From: CAYSFW01 sp964620675
GTDB taxonomy: Bacteria > Pseudomonadota > Gammaproteobacteria > UWMA-0217
Direction of reading: 5' to 3'
NCBI GenBank assembly: GCA_964620675.1
Contig: CAZUJU010000004.1
Coordinates: forward strand, 1-64,000
DNA: 64,000 nt
Numbering within the stretch: the first letter of the stretch is position 1; each line of letters opens with the position of its first letter. Below are positions 36,451 through 46,017 of the stretch, in pieces. Below the pieces are notes generated by a model. It was not told the DNA's origin. It saw only the letters and a list, made by a program, of their open reading frames with translations, and searched no databases. Made by a program: the position numbers and the translations under genes.

Positions 36451-36969
36451 CTAGCGCTGCAGCTGCGGCGAGGTCGGCACCGACGCCGGGGTCTCGCTCG
36501 TGAACAGCTTTGGTGCGAACTCTTCCAGCGCCTTGCGGTAGACGTCGCGCTTGAAAAACACCACTTCCTCCACCGGCCGCCAGTAATCCACCCAACGCCA
36601 ACCGTCAAATTCAGGCGACTCGGTCACATCGAAACAGACATGATCCTCCGGGCACACCATCCGCAGCAGAAACCAGCGCTGCTTCTGCCCAATGCAAACC
36701 GGCGAGGAATCACGTCGGACCAGATGCCTCGGCAATCGGTAGCGCAACCAGCGCCGGGTCGATCCGATGATCTCGACATGTTCCGGCAGCAGTCCGACTT
36801 CCTCCCGTAACTCGCGGAACATCGCCTCTACCACCGTTTCGTACCTGCGAATGCCGCCCTGCGGAAACTGCCAAGCGTTCTGCCCGATCCTTTTGGCCCA
36901 GAAAAGCTGCCCGCTCCTGTTTGACAGGATAATCCCGACGTTTGGCCTGTAACCATCAAGATCAATCAC
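36451..36969 (-). CDS. rppH: RNA pyrophosphohydrolase RppH
   Basis: A 172-aa Nudix enzyme that removes pyrophosphate from 5' triphosphate mRNA ends and so starts decay. The N-terminus MIDLDGYRPNVGIIL and the Nudix box GGIRRYETVVEAMFREL with REEVGL are typical. Length fits the family. It is followed by ptsP with a 13-bp gap, so both are probably co-transcribed. Confidence 0.97.
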   Translation of the reverse strand: MIDLDGYRPNVGIILSNRSGQLFWAKRIGQNAWQFPQGGIRRYETVVEAMFRELREEVGLLPEHVEIIGSTRRWLRYRLPRHLVRRDSSPVCIGQKQRWFLLRMVCPEDHVCFDVTESPEFDGWRWVDYWRPVEEVVFFKRDVYRKALEEFAPKLFTSETPASVPTSPQLQR

Positions 36970-37151
36970 TTAGGCAACTCGCGATTCCTGGGCATGTGTT
37001 CGGATATTCTTTCACATGGCACGAAAACGGGCAAATGGGTTGCAATCCACCTATACTCTCGACCTTTTTCGCGACGCGACTGCGAGACGGCGGCGCCACG
37101 CGCGCCGGCCCGCGGACAAACGCCAGCCACAACCCCTTACGAACACTCAGT

Positions 37152-37814
37152 ATGACGCTTGCGCTATTCGATCTCGACAACACCTTGCTCGGTGGCGACA
37201 GCGACTACGCCTGGGGTCAACACCTGATCGAACTCGGCGTGGTCGATCAGGCACACTACGAGGCGGCCAATCGCCAGTTCTACGAACAGTATCAAGCCGG
37301 CCTGCTGGACATCCACGCGTTTGCCCGCTTCGCCTACCAACCGCTGATCGATCACCCGCGGGAAGACCTACTCCGCTGGCGCGAAGACTTTATGCAACGG
37401 CGCGTGTTGCCGATGATGCTCGCCGCCGGCAGGCAACGTATCGACTGGCATCGGCGGCGCGGCGACACGGTCCTGATCGTTACCGCAACCAACAGTTTCG
37501 TGACCCGTCCGATCGCCGAGGCCTTCGGCGTGAGCGAACTGATCGCGACCGAGCCGGAACAGATCGACGGTCGCTATACCGGCCGGATCGCCGGCACCCC
37601 ATGCTTTCAGGGCGGCAAGGTCACGCGCCTGGAGGAATGGTTGGCGCGGCACGGCGGCAGCCTGGAGGAGAGCTGGTTTTACAGCGATTCGCACAACGAC
37701 GTGCCGCTGCTGGAGCGGGTGACCTATCCGGTTGCGGTCGATCCCGACCCGCAGTTGCAGCGCATGGCGACGAAACGCGGCTGGCCGATCATCAGTTTCC
37801 GCGCGAACGACTAA
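37152..37814 (+). CDS. HAD-IB family phosphatase (SerB-like)
   Basis: A 220-aa haloacid-dehalogenase-type hydrolase. Motif I is FDLDNTLLGGDSD (nucleophile Asp and acid Asp), motif II TATNS, and motifs III/IV lie around GGK and YSDSHNDVPLL. The group TIGR01490-like hydrolases includes phosphoserine or phosphatidylglycerol-phosphate phosphatases; the substrate is not readable. Start at ATG 37152. Its stop overlaps the stop of the convergent M1 peptidase gene. Confidence 0.88.
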   Translation: MTLALFDLDNTLLGGDSDYAWGQHLIELGVVDQAHYEAANRQFYEQYQAGLLDIHAFARFAYQPLIDHPREDLLRWREDFMQRRVLPMMLAAGRQRIDWHRRRGDTVLIVTATNSFVTRPIAEAFGVSELIATEPEQIDGRYTGRIAGTPCFQGGKVTRLEEWLARHGGSLEESWFYSDSHNDVPLLERVTYPVAVDPDPQLQRMATKRGWPIISFRAND

Positions 37815-39901
37815 CGCCGATGGTCGCTTGCTAATTGCCGGATGAGCGGCGACGATGCCGCCGTCCACTCGCCCTTCAACCGGTTACTGCCGTCGGCGTC
37901 GGCGAATACCAGGTAGCCATACTTGCCGTAGTGCGTGATCCGCGACCCAAGCGCCTGCAGCGCGGCCGCCGAGGTCGAGGCCAACCAGCCCCAGGCCGCA
38001 TCGTCATCGCGGCGCGCGCCGGCCACGAAGGAGTGGCCGCGGCGCGGGAACGTCTCGTCCCGAAACGTCACCTCGGCGTCGGCGAAGGCTGCACCGGCGG
38101 TTCCGAGCGCCTGCTCGACCGCATCGAAATAACGATTTTCCCAGCCCAATACCCAGACCGTGCCCGATGGCGGCTGCGCGGCATCGTCATCGATCAGGCG
38201 CAAACCGGGGTAGCGCACCCGCCACGCCTCGGCGAGCGCGCGATAGGCCGCCCGCAATTCCGGAGCGGCGCGCGACGGCAAGACCACGGTGACCCGCTCG
38301 GCGCCGAACAACTGCCCGAGCGACGCCGGCTGCTCGCCGGGATCGAGCCGGCGAAACACATCGAAATCCGGATCGATCAGCAGCGTTGCGGGCGCCGCAG
38401 GGGTTTCAATCATAAACGTCTGCTCGGGTTGATCGAGCGTCACCGCGCCGGACGCGACGATGGCGCCGTCCTGCCCGAGCACCCGGTAGGGAACGGGCAA
38501 CCGATACGGCGGCCCCGACTGGGTCTGACGCAGACTCAATCGCACCTGCCAACCGCGCGCGGCGCGTGGCTCGACTTCGGCCGCGTCGAGCGCGAGTTGC
38601 GGCGCACCAGCACGCTCCAGCCACTGGGCGAAAAAGCCATTCAGGCTGTCGCCATGCGCCGTTTCGAAGGCACGCTGAAGGTCCACGAACGAGGCCAGGC
38701 GGTAACGGTGCGCTTGGTAGAAAGCGCGTAAGGCGGCGAAAAAGACCTCATCTCCGAGTTCGCGACGCAACATGTGCCACATCATCATGGCCTTCTGATA
38801 GCCGATCGCTTGACTCGCATCGCTGTGGCGACTGCGAAACTGACGCAGCGTGGTTTCCTGGTCGCGACGGACATAGTCCGCGTACTTCTGCAAGGCCGCA
38901 CGCCGATAAGCCGCGCCCTGCCCTTGTTCGTCCTGAATCGCGTGATCGGCGAGGTAGGCGGTCAAGCCTTCAGACCAGTTGCCGAGCGAAGGGTCGAGAT
39001 ACACCGAGTTACCCCACCAGTTATGCAGGATTTCATGCGGATACGAGCTGTGCAGAATGAACGGGAGACGGATCACCCGTGGCCCGAGCAGGGTGAACGA
39101 CGGCATCCCCCAGCCCGTTTCCCAAAAGCTCTCGACCGCGGCGAACTGCGGATATGGGTAGTCGCCGAGCAGCTTGCTGTAGCGCGCCAAATAGTCCGCG
39201 GTCACGTCGAGGTAGCGTTGCGCCAGCGCCGGGTCGGGCTCGCGCAGGTAAACCTTCGCCAGCGCCTGCGGCCCCGGCTTCTCGTAGACGTGAAACGGAC
39301 CTGCGACGAGATAGATATCCTCCTGCGGGACATCGATCCGCCAGGTGTCGCGTGGCTTGCCATCGGGATCGATCGCGCGACTGTAAGCGCCCTGACTCAC
39401 CGAATGCCAGCCCTCGGGAAGCCGCACCCGCAACGAAAACGAAACCAGCTCATCCGTCAGACGCGGGTACCACACGCTCGCGCCATCGAGATAAACCCCC
39501 TGCGGACCAAACAACGCACACCGTTCGGTCAACCAGTCGCACACGGGCCGCGACGGCGGTTGGCCGGTGTAGGTGACGACGATCTCGCGCTGTCCCGGCG
39601 CCAGCGGGATCTGATAGAAACGGGTCTGCTCATGTACCGAGAGCACCTGCAGCGGCGCGGCGCCTGGCTCGGGGAGGACGCGCAGGTCGCGGTGCAAGCC
39701 GAATTCGTACCATCCGGCGGACGGTGAAGCCTCGGGCAGCGTGATGCGATCGCGCACCTCGAACTGGCGCTGCGCCGGGTCCAGGCGAAGGTCAAGATCG
39801 TGGTGAATGACCTCAGTCGCGACGCCCGCGCCGGATACAAACAATCCGCTCAGCAACACGACAACGGTCCAGAGCGCGCGGAGTTTTAGAGCTGCTGTCA
39901 T
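37811..39901 (-). CDS. Secreted M1-like zinc metallopeptidase
   Basis: A 696-aa protein with an N-terminal signal peptide (WTVVVLLSGLFVSGAGVA); start at ATG ending 39901. The centre has HEILH followed 18 residues later by the glutamate of NWSEGLTAYLAD, the HExxH-x18-E gluzincin zinc site of M1 aminopeptidases. The exopeptidase GxMEN motif is not clear (WGMPSFTLLG is at its place), so classical aminopeptidase activity is uncertain. The C-terminal 200 residues match no domain I know. Predicted periplasmic or outer-membrane-associated. Confidence 0.82.
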   Translation of the reverse strand: MTAALKLRALWTVVVLLSGLFVSGAGVATEVIHHDLDLRLDPAQRQFEVRDRITLPEASPSAGWYEFGLHRDLRVLPEPGAAPLQVLSVHEQTRFYQIPLAPGQREIVVTYTGQPPSRPVCDWLTERCALFGPQGVYLDGASVWYPRLTDELVSFSLRVRLPEGWHSVSQGAYSRAIDPDGKPRDTWRIDVPQEDIYLVAGPFHVYEKPGPQALAKVYLREPDPALAQRYLDVTADYLARYSKLLGDYPYPQFAAVESFWETGWGMPSFTLLGPRVIRLPFILHSSYPHEILHNWWGNSVYLDPSLGNWSEGLTAYLADHAIQDEQGQGAAYRRAALQKYADYVRRDQETTLRQFRSRHSDASQAIGYQKAMMMWHMLRRELGDEVFFAALRAFYQAHRYRLASFVDLQRAFETAHGDSLNGFFAQWLERAGAPQLALDAAEVEPRAARGWQVRLSLRQTQSGPPYRLPVPYRVLGQDGAIVASGAVTLDQPEQTFMIETPAAPATLLIDPDFDVFRRLDPGEQPASLGQLFGAERVTVVLPSRAAPELRAAYRALAEAWRVRYPGLRLIDDDAAQPPSGTVWVLGWENRYFDAVEQALGTAGAAFADAEVTFRDETFPRRGHSFVAGARRDDDAAWGWLASTSAAALQALGSRITHYGKYGYLVFADADGSNRLKGEWTAASSPLIRQLASDHRR

Positions 39902-40050
39902 GGGTCTTAAGTCCTGGTTCAGCGTTTGCGTTACAGTGTACTCAATCACAAACCGCACCCCGAAGGCTGCATCTTGCAAAGCCACCGGGGTCACGTAACG
40001 CTAGCTCGCGTCACTTGTATCATCGGCTTTGCCGCCAGAGAAAAACAGCC

Positions 40051-41241
40051 GTGCTTAAAACAAGCCTACTGATATCTACGTTCGCCGCGCTGCTCACCAC
40101 GCTCAGCGCGGGTTGCAGCAATCCGGCGCCACGCACCATGATCTACGAACATCGCAGTCAGGCGGAAGTTCTGGCGCACCTGGAGCGCTTCCAACCGACG
40201 GTTAAGGCCGGGGCCAAGACCCTCAGCTTTACCGAATTCGTGGACGCGATCGCAGACCGTAAAGTGGTGTTCGTCGGTGAGGTGCACGACCGTTATGACC
40301 ACCACTTAAGCCAACTTGCGGTCCTGCGCGCGATGTACCGCCAGGACCCCAGGGTCGCGATCGGGGTCGAGTGGTTTCAGCAGCCGTTTCAGGCCGAACT
40401 CGACCGCTACATCGCCGGCGAGATAGACGAAAACACGCTGTTGCAGCGGACGGAATACTACGAGCGCTGGCGTTATGACTACCGGATGATGCGACCGATC
40501 CTACGTTTCGCGCGCGAGCATCGCTTGCCGGTGCTCGCCCTCAACGCCGAACGCGAACTCACGCGCAAGATCGGTGCCGGCGGCCTAGCCAGCCTGACCA
40601 CCGAGGAGCGCTCGAAACTGCCGCAAACGATTCCCCCCACGCCGCCCGAATACGCCGCGAAACTGCGCGAGGTCTACGCGCAACACGAAGGGCGCGACGG
40701 CGATTTCGAGAATTTCCTCGCCGTTCAGCGGGTCTGGGATGCGACCATGGCCTTTAACATCGAGCGATTCATGCGCCAGCGCCCCGATCATCGCGTCGCG
40801 GTCTTCGCCGGAGTCGGGCACACCAGCAATGAGGCGGGCATTCCGCATGATCTGAAACACTATCGCACCGTCCCAACCGCAACGGTCACCAGCACGCTAC
40901 CGCACCCGGCTACCGCGCAGGCAATCGACTACCTCATTCAGAGCGAACCGGCCAGCGTCCCGCCGGCGGGCATTTTAGGCGTGTTTCTGGAGCAGCAGGC
41001 CGAGCACATGGTGATCAAGGAGCTGCCGGCGGGCAGTGCGATGCAAAGCGCGGGCGCTCGCAACGGCGACCTGATCGTTGCGCTCGATGGCCAGCCGATC
41101 AGCAATCTGACGGACATCAAAATGAGTTTGCTCGAACGCAAGCCCGGCGATGGCGTTTCGGCGCGATTGCGGCGCGTCCAGGAAAACGGGCCACCGGAAG
41201 AAATCGAAGTACGGGTCAAATTGCAGTCGGCTGAGCACTGA
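40051..41241 (+). CDS. ChaN-family lipoprotein with C-terminal PDZ domain
   Basis: A 396-aa lipoprotein. Start at GTG 40051 (AGAGAAA upstream) gives signal peptide and lipobox LSAGC. A ChaN-like domain (about 45-270) has VVFVGEVHDRYDHHLSQL and VAVFAGVGHT; ChaN homologues bind haem pairs and are linked to iron uptake or stress. The C-terminal PDZ domain (about 300-390) has GILGVFL, SAMQSAGARNGDLIVALDG and a DIKMSLLERKPGD segment. A PDZ fused to ChaN suggests recognition of unfolded envelope proteins or a partner. Confidence 0.88.
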   Translation: MLKTSLLISTFAALLTTLSAGCSNPAPRTMIYEHRSQAEVLAHLERFQPTVKAGAKTLSFTEFVDAIADRKVVFVGEVHDRYDHHLSQLAVLRAMYRQDPRVAIGVEWFQQPFQAELDRYIAGEIDENTLLQRTEYYERWRYDYRMMRPILRFAREHRLPVLALNAERELTRKIGAGGLASLTTEERSKLPQTIPPTPPEYAAKLREVYAQHEGRDGDFENFLAVQRVWDATMAFNIERFMRQRPDHRVAVFAGVGHTSNEAGIPHDLKHYRTVPTATVTSTLPHPATAQAIDYLIQSEPASVPPAGILGVFLEQQAEHMVIKELPAGSAMQSAGARNGDLIVALDGQPISNLTDIKMSLLERKPGDGVSARLRRVQENGPPEEIEVRVKLQSAEH

Positions 41242-41578
41242 TGCCAGCGCCCGGTCGCTCGCCCACGGGGCGACGGAGTGTGGCATCAACCTTCAACACC
41301 TGCACCTGATACCGCGTCGTGGAAAGGCTCAAGCCCCGCCGAAGTCGACCCGCCGCGCGGTAGTCGCTCGCGGTATATCGCGCACCATCGGGGCACTCGT
41401 TGTGTAACGCATGCGAGTGGGAATCGCGGTAAACGCACCGACCTCCACCTTGGGCCGAATTCCTCGGCCGACTTGCCAGCTCTAGGTTTGGCAGGGACTC
41501 ATTGCGTGGCTTCAGCGGTTTCGGCAAGCGCGCGAACCCGGCCTGGATTGCGCGCGCGTGCCCCCTTGGTGGCGCAAG
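41242..41578. other. Intergenic region, no gene recognised
   Basis: About 337 bp between convergent ChaN-PDZ and thiE. Short frames on both strands are unconvincing; no terminator with a T tract was found. Confidence 0.4.
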
Positions 41579-42241
41579 TCAACCTGGATCCAATAAGCCG
41601 CTAAACGCGCGCGCCGTCCGTTCGATATCCGCAGCATCCCACAAGGCACTGATGACGGCGAGCAGGTCCGCGCCCGCGCCCGTCAACTCCGGAGCATTTT
41701 CGAGCGTGATCCCGCCGATCGCGCAAACCGGTGTCGCGTGCGTCCGCCATGCCCGCAACAAGTCCACCCCGGCACGCGCCGCCAAGGGCTTGGTCGGCGA
41801 CGGAAAAAAACTGCCGAATGCGACATAGTCGGCGCCGGCGCGCTCGGCTTGCCGCGCGCAGTCGAGCTGGGCGTAACAGGAAACGCCAATGATCGCGGCC
41901 GGCCCCAAACGCTCACGCGCCGCGGCGAGACTGACGTCATCGCGGCCGACATGTACCCCGTGCGCCCCGACCGCCAGCGCGAGTTCGAGATCATCGTTGA
42001 TGATCAGCGCGGCACCGTGGCGCTCGGCGATACCGAGCAACGCACGCGCCTCGGTGAATCGTCGCGGCGCATCCTCGCGTTTGTCGCGATATTGCAGCAG
42101 GCGCGCACCGCCGCGGAGCGCGGCCTCGATGTTGTGAAGCCACCGCTCCGGATCGCCGCCACTTTCCCGCGTGATGGGATACAACCCGCGCCACGCGTCG
42201 CGCCGCCGCTCGTCCGGCCGTGCTGCGGCGCGTCCGGGCAT
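41579..42241 (-). CDS. thiE: Thiamine-phosphate synthase ThiE
   Basis: A 220-aa enzyme joining HMP-pyrophosphate with the thiazole phosphate. Conserved parts are LLQYRDKRED, INDDLELALAVGAHGVHVGRDD, FGSFFPSPTKP and PVCAIGGI. Two adjacent ATGs (42244 and 42241) overlap the thiD stop; GGAGG spacing slightly favours the second. It is coupled to thiD. Confidence 0.95.
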   Translation of the reverse strand: MPGRAAARPDERRRDAWRGLYPITRESGGDPERWLHNIEAALRGGARLLQYRDKREDAPRRFTEARALLGIAERHGAALIINDDLELALAVGAHGVHVGRDDVSLAAARERLGPAAIIGVSCYAQLDCARQAERAGADYVAFGSFFPSPTKPLAARAGVDLLRAWRTHATPVCAIGGITLENAPELTGAGADLLAVISALWDAADIERTARAFSGLLDPG

Positions 42242-43047
42242 CATTCCGCCTCCACGTTGCCGGCCCAGTACAGACGATCCGGGATCATCTGCCCCATCCC
42301 GAGGTGTTCCGCATGCTTGAGGGTATTCCAGGTGTAGCGCTGGGCCGCCGAAATGGCCGAAAACGGCTCCTGCCCTTGCGCCAGCAAGCCGGCAATCGCC
42401 GATGCCAGGGTGCAACCTGACCCGTGATAGACGCCCGGCAGCCGGTCCCATTGATACTCTTGTAACCGACGATGGTTACCATACAGCGTGTTGACGACCT
42501 TCGCGGTCGCCTCGTGCGCCCCGGTCACCAGAACGAAATCGCAGCCGTGCGACAACACCTCCATCGCGCACGCCTCCAACGTGTCGGAACCCGACCCGCG
42601 CGCGAGCGCCCGCAACTCCGGCGTATTGGGCGTCACGACCGTCGCCCGCGGCAACAGCAGCTCACGCAACGCAAACAAGGTTTCGGTGTCGACCAACTCC
42701 GCACCACCGCCCGCGACCAGCACCGGATCGAGTATCAGCGGAATCTCCGCGTAGTCGCGCATCAGCGTATGCAAGGCCTCAACCTGTTCGGCCGAGCCGA
42801 GCAATCCGCACTTGAAGGCCTTGACCGGCATATCCTCAAGCACCGCCCGCGCCTGCTCCACAATCAAGGTCGGGCTGACCGGCGTAACGCCGATGACATT
42901 CTGGGTGTTCTGGACGGTCAGACAAGTGACGATCGGCGCGGCGTGGCAGCCCATGCTCGCAGCCGCTTCGATATCCGCCTGCAGCCCCGCGCCGCCGGTT
43001 GGATCGAGACCCGAAAACAACATAACCACTGGAGCTGGCGTTTTCAT
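42241..43047 (-). CDS. thiD: Hydroxymethylpyrimidine (phosphate) kinase ThiD
   Basis: A 268-aa ribokinase-family enzyme making HMP-pyrophosphate for thiamine. Start ATG ending 43047. FSGLDPTGGAGLQADIEAAASMG, the region LDPVLVAGGGAEL and YHGSGCTLASAIAG are typical. It is followed by thiE in a two-gene operon. No TPP riboswitch was recognised upstream. Confidence 0.95.
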   Translation of the reverse strand: MKTPAPVVMLFSGLDPTGGAGLQADIEAAASMGCHAAPIVTCLTVQNTQNVIGVTPVSPTLIVEQARAVLEDMPVKAFKCGLLGSAEQVEALHTLMRDYAEIPLILDPVLVAGGGAELVDTETLFALRELLLPRATVVTPNTPELRALARGSGSDTLEACAMEVLSHGCDFVLVTGAHEATAKVVNTLYGNHRRLQEYQWDRLPGVYHGSGCTLASAIAGLLAQGQEPFSAISAAQRYTWNTLKHAEHLGMGQMIPDRLYWAGNVEAE

Positions 43048-43235
43048 GCCGACCTGACCCTCTTGGCGTTTTGGAAATGAGCGCGACAAGTGTATTCGAC
43101 TCCTGCCGCGCAGATAAACCCCGCCGCTACAACCCAGACATAACGTCGGTTTGCGGCGCCGCGCAAGGGCATTTCCCTTGTCCCGCGACGCATGTGAGAA
43201 TACGCGCCCCTAAATCCTTAGCCGCGTCGCGAAAG

Positions 43236-43400
43236 ATGAAAAAGTACATGTGCGTTATTTGTGGGTTTGTCTACGACGAGGCTGAAGGTCTGCCGGACGA
43301 AGGCATCGCACCGGGAACCGCATGGGAGGACGTACCGCTGAATTGGGTCTGTCCGGAGTGCGGTGCTGGTAAAGACGATTTCGAAATGGTCGAGATCTGA
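43236..43400 (+). CDS. Rubredoxin
   Basis: A 54-aa mononuclear iron electron carrier. The four ligands are in CVICG and CPECG with typical spacing (Tyr/Asp-rich middle, EDVPLNWVCP). It is divergent from thiD and 75 bp upstream of a b561-type cytochrome gene on the same strand. Candidate partners are oxygenases, or the ferritin-like/rubrerythrin proteins in the cell. Confidence 0.97.
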   Translation: MKKYMCVICGFVYDEAEGLPDEGIAPGTAWEDVPLNWVCPECGAGKDDFEMVEI

Positions 43401-43475
43401 GCGCACGCAAGCGCTACGCCACCGGTTGTGAATCTCACCGCCCGTCGTCCTTAATCCTTTGTAAAGGTATCGCTT

Positions 43476-44189
43476 ATGAGCCATCCGACCTTGCGTAGAA
43501 TCGCCGTTTGGAGTGGCCTGTTGCGGCTCTCGCACTGGGCGATGACGCTGTTGGTGGTCGCCCTGCTGTTAACCGGGCTCCTGACCAAAGTCGCCCCCGG
43601 CCTCGCCGCGGCGGCGCGAGACTACCACTACATGGCCGGACACGTGTTACTCGCGGTATTTTTCCTGCGGATCTACTTACTGTTCTTCGGCCGCAAGACC
43701 GACTTGCTCCAGGCGCTGGTCCCGGGCCGTCTGGAGCTGCGTGGCGCGTGGGCGATGCTCAAGTTTTATTTAACGCTCGGGAAATCGCCGCTACCGAAGT
43801 GGTTCGCCCACAACCCGCTGTGGATGCCGATCTATCTCGTGTTCTTCCTGGCGTTGCTGCTCCAGATGATTACCGGACTCAGCTACACCAGCGGAGCGGT
43901 ATTCTTGCCCGAGACCACGCAAGATCTGCACGCGGCTGGCGCCCGCGTCGTCCTGGGCTTTGCGGTCATCCATACGCTGGCAGCCTTTTGGCACGATTGG
44001 AAAGGCGCCAGTGCCGACGTTTCCGCCATGATAAACGGACACCGGATCTTTCCCATCGAGAAGCCGCAACCGAGCTTCGGCGTTCAGCGCGCGATCGAAC
44101 AAGGCACCGCCTACGCCAACCGCACGCCCGGCAACCCCCGCTCGGAATCGTCGGACACCGTCGACCCAGCTACGCCGCCGCCGAACTGA
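43476..44189 (+). CDS. b-type cytochrome (cytochrome b561/HupC-like)
   Basis: A 237-aa membrane protein with four to five helices. Candidate haem b ligands are His in RLSHW, HYMAGH and VIHTLAAFWHDW. The pattern matches the di-haem b subunits of hydrogenases, formate dehydrogenase and related DUF4405/b561 proteins that pass electrons to quinone. AAAGGT precedes the ATG. No dehydrogenase or hydrogenase partner lies next to it. The Pro/Thr-rich tail is soluble. Confidence 0.85.
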   Translation: MSHPTLRRIAVWSGLLRLSHWAMTLLVVALLLTGLLTKVAPGLAAAARDYHYMAGHVLLAVFFLRIYLLFFGRKTDLLQALVPGRLELRGAWAMLKFYLTLGKSPLPKWFAHNPLWMPIYLVFFLALLLQMITGLSYTSGAVFLPETTQDLHAAGARVVLGFAVIHTLAAFWHDWKGASADVSAMINGHRIFPIEKPQPSFGVQRAIEQGTAYANRTPGNPRSESSDTVDPATPPPN

Positions 44190-44289
44190 GCGCCGCCGCA
44201 AAACCTATCGCGCCGCTCGATCGCCGCGCTATGCGTTACTCACTCCTCGCCTTGTCGACCTGAGAGCCAAACCGCTCCGTAGGGCGAAC

Positions 44290-46017
44290 TCAGGCACACC
44301 GGCGTATCGATTCGGGGCTGCCGGTTGAGGCGGGAAACTCGATGACCTCGCCGCCAAGCGTTGGCGATCGCTCCAGACGCGCCTTGATTGTATCGGCAAG
44401 CCGGATCGTCAGCGCCAGGATCGTCAGGGTCGGATTGGCATAGCCGCCTGTCGGAAACACCGCGCTGCTGGCGACATGGAGGTTGGCCACATCATGCACC
44501 TTGCAGTCGCGATCGACGACGCCGAATCGCGGATCGTCGCACATCCGAGCAGTGCCCATGATGTGGTGCGCGGTACGCGAATAGAAAGCGATCTCGCCCC
44601 CCGGCAAGTGCGGCTCGAAACGCCCGAATCCGCCCCGCTGTAATGCCTCAACCAATAACGCCTCGGACCGCCGCACGCTCGCCAGGTCGTCGGCGTTCCA
44701 ATCCATATGCGCCTTGATTCGGCGGCAGCCAAGTGGATCGCGATCATCCAACAGGGTCACGCGATTGTTCGGATTAGGGGTCTGCTCGACCAGCGAGATC
44801 AATTCAAGCCGCGAGAAGCGTCGCTCAAGATCGGCCAGTTCCGACCACCCACCTTGCGCCAACCCGGGCATCAAACCCGCATCGTTGCCGAAGCGCTGGT
44901 AAAACACATGCGCGAGGTAACGCCAGCCGCGGGCGATACTGAGCAGCTTTTCACCCAATGGTGCCGGCCAACGGCGCCCATGCAACGCCCAGGCGATTTG
45001 CTGCAGGCTTTCAAAGGCCTCCTGATCGACGTCACCGGGTTTGGGGAAAATCATCGCGCCGAGGTTGCGCAGACGCTCAGCACGTCGCGTGGCGTCCGAC
45101 AGCGTGAACTTGCCGAGCACGGAACTGGCACCGACGAGCCGCAGATCGTAAAACGCGAGTCGACGCATGATCGCGAGGTCATCGGGATAAAAATACCCGT
45201 GCAACACCACGCCATGATCAATGTAATAGCGGCCGACGACGTCGTGTTGATTCCCCAATCCGTGGGCAAAGTGCCGGTTCGAGTTGAGCAGCAGGCGTGC
45301 AGTATCGAAGCCACCGGCGGCGATCACGAACTCGGTCGCCTCGAAGCGAATCTCGTTCCCTCCCGGAACGCGCACCAGCGCCTGTGTCACCCGCAAGCCG
45401 TTCGGGTCGGTCAGCAGCTCAACCACGGTGGCGTGAGTGTAGAGATCAACGGTGTCGGATTGCGCGAACTGGTTCGGCCAATCGTGGGTGAAGAAGTTCG
45501 TCGCGCCGAATGTGAAGACGCTCGATTCAAGCGTTTCGTCCGCGTCCAGCAAGGGTGGCGCATGCGCGTCTTGCCAGTAGGCGCCAGTATAGTCGTAGGG
45601 GCCGATCTCGCAGGCCTCGTGAACGCGCCGGTAGTACGGATCCAAATCCGCTCGATCGATCGGCCAACCGCTGTAAGGTATGTGTTCGCGCGACTCGAAA
45701 TCGATCGGATCGAGCGGCGCATGGCGAAAGCCGTTGCGCTTGTCCGCCATCTTGATGATCCAATGGTTGGCCGTGCCCCCAACCTGGCGGGCGTGCACGT
45801 CGTGCAAGGGCTGATCCAGAATTCCGCTCAACTCGCCCTTGCTGAGTTCGTCCGCCTGGCGATCCGGCCGATCACCGCCGCTCTCCAGGAGCGCCACCTT
45901 TTGCTGCATACCGGCCAGTTCATGCGCAAACGTCATCCCGGCTGGACCGGCGCCGATTACGCACACGTCCACGCGAACGACCGCGCCGTTATTCAAACTT
46001 CTTGCATCTATCCGCAT
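44290..46017 (-). CDS. GMC-family FAD oxidoreductase
   Basis: A 575-aa flavoenzyme; start ATG ending 46017 (MRIDARSLNN). The FAD-binding VIGAGPAGMTFAHEL is near the N-terminus, then GGTANHWIIKMAD. The C-terminal GMC part has HHIMGTARMCDDP, the substrate region with the usual catalytic histidine, and PTGGYANPTLTILAL. Related proteins oxidise alcohols, sugars or sterols; the substrate is unknown. No associated cytochrome subunit or Tat signal is evident. Confidence 0.88.
   Translation of the reverse strand: MRIDARSLNNGAVVRVDVCVIGAGPAGMTFAHELAGMQQKVALLESGGDRPDRQADELSKGELSGILDQPLHDVHARQVGGTANHWIIKMADKRNGFRHAPLDPIDFESREHIPYSGWPIDRADLDPYYRRVHEACEIGPYDYTGAYWQDAHAPPLLDADETLESSVFTFGATNFFTHDWPNQFAQSDTVDLYTHATVVELLTDPNGLRVTQALVRVPGGNEIRFEATEFVIAAGGFDTARLLLNSNRHFAHGLGNQHDVVGRYYIDHGVVLHGYFYPDDLAIMRRLAFYDLRLVGASSVLGKFTLSDATRRAERLRNLGAMIFPKPGDVDQEAFESLQQIAWALHGRRWPAPLGEKLLSIARGWRYLAHVFYQRFGNDAGLMPGLAQGGWSELADLERRFSRLELISLVEQTPNPNNRVTLLDDRDPLGCRRIKAHMDWNADDLASVRRSEALLVEALQRGGFGRFEPHLPGGEIAFYSRTAHHIMGTARMCDDPRFGVVDRDCKVHDVANLHVASSAVFPTGGYANPTLTILALTIRLADTIKARLERSPTLGGEVIEFPASTGSPESIRRCA

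Noticed and set aside
41242..43236. TPP riboswitch upstream of thiD
   Set aside because: No CTGAGA-type core or conserved TPP aptamer pattern was recognised before thiD.
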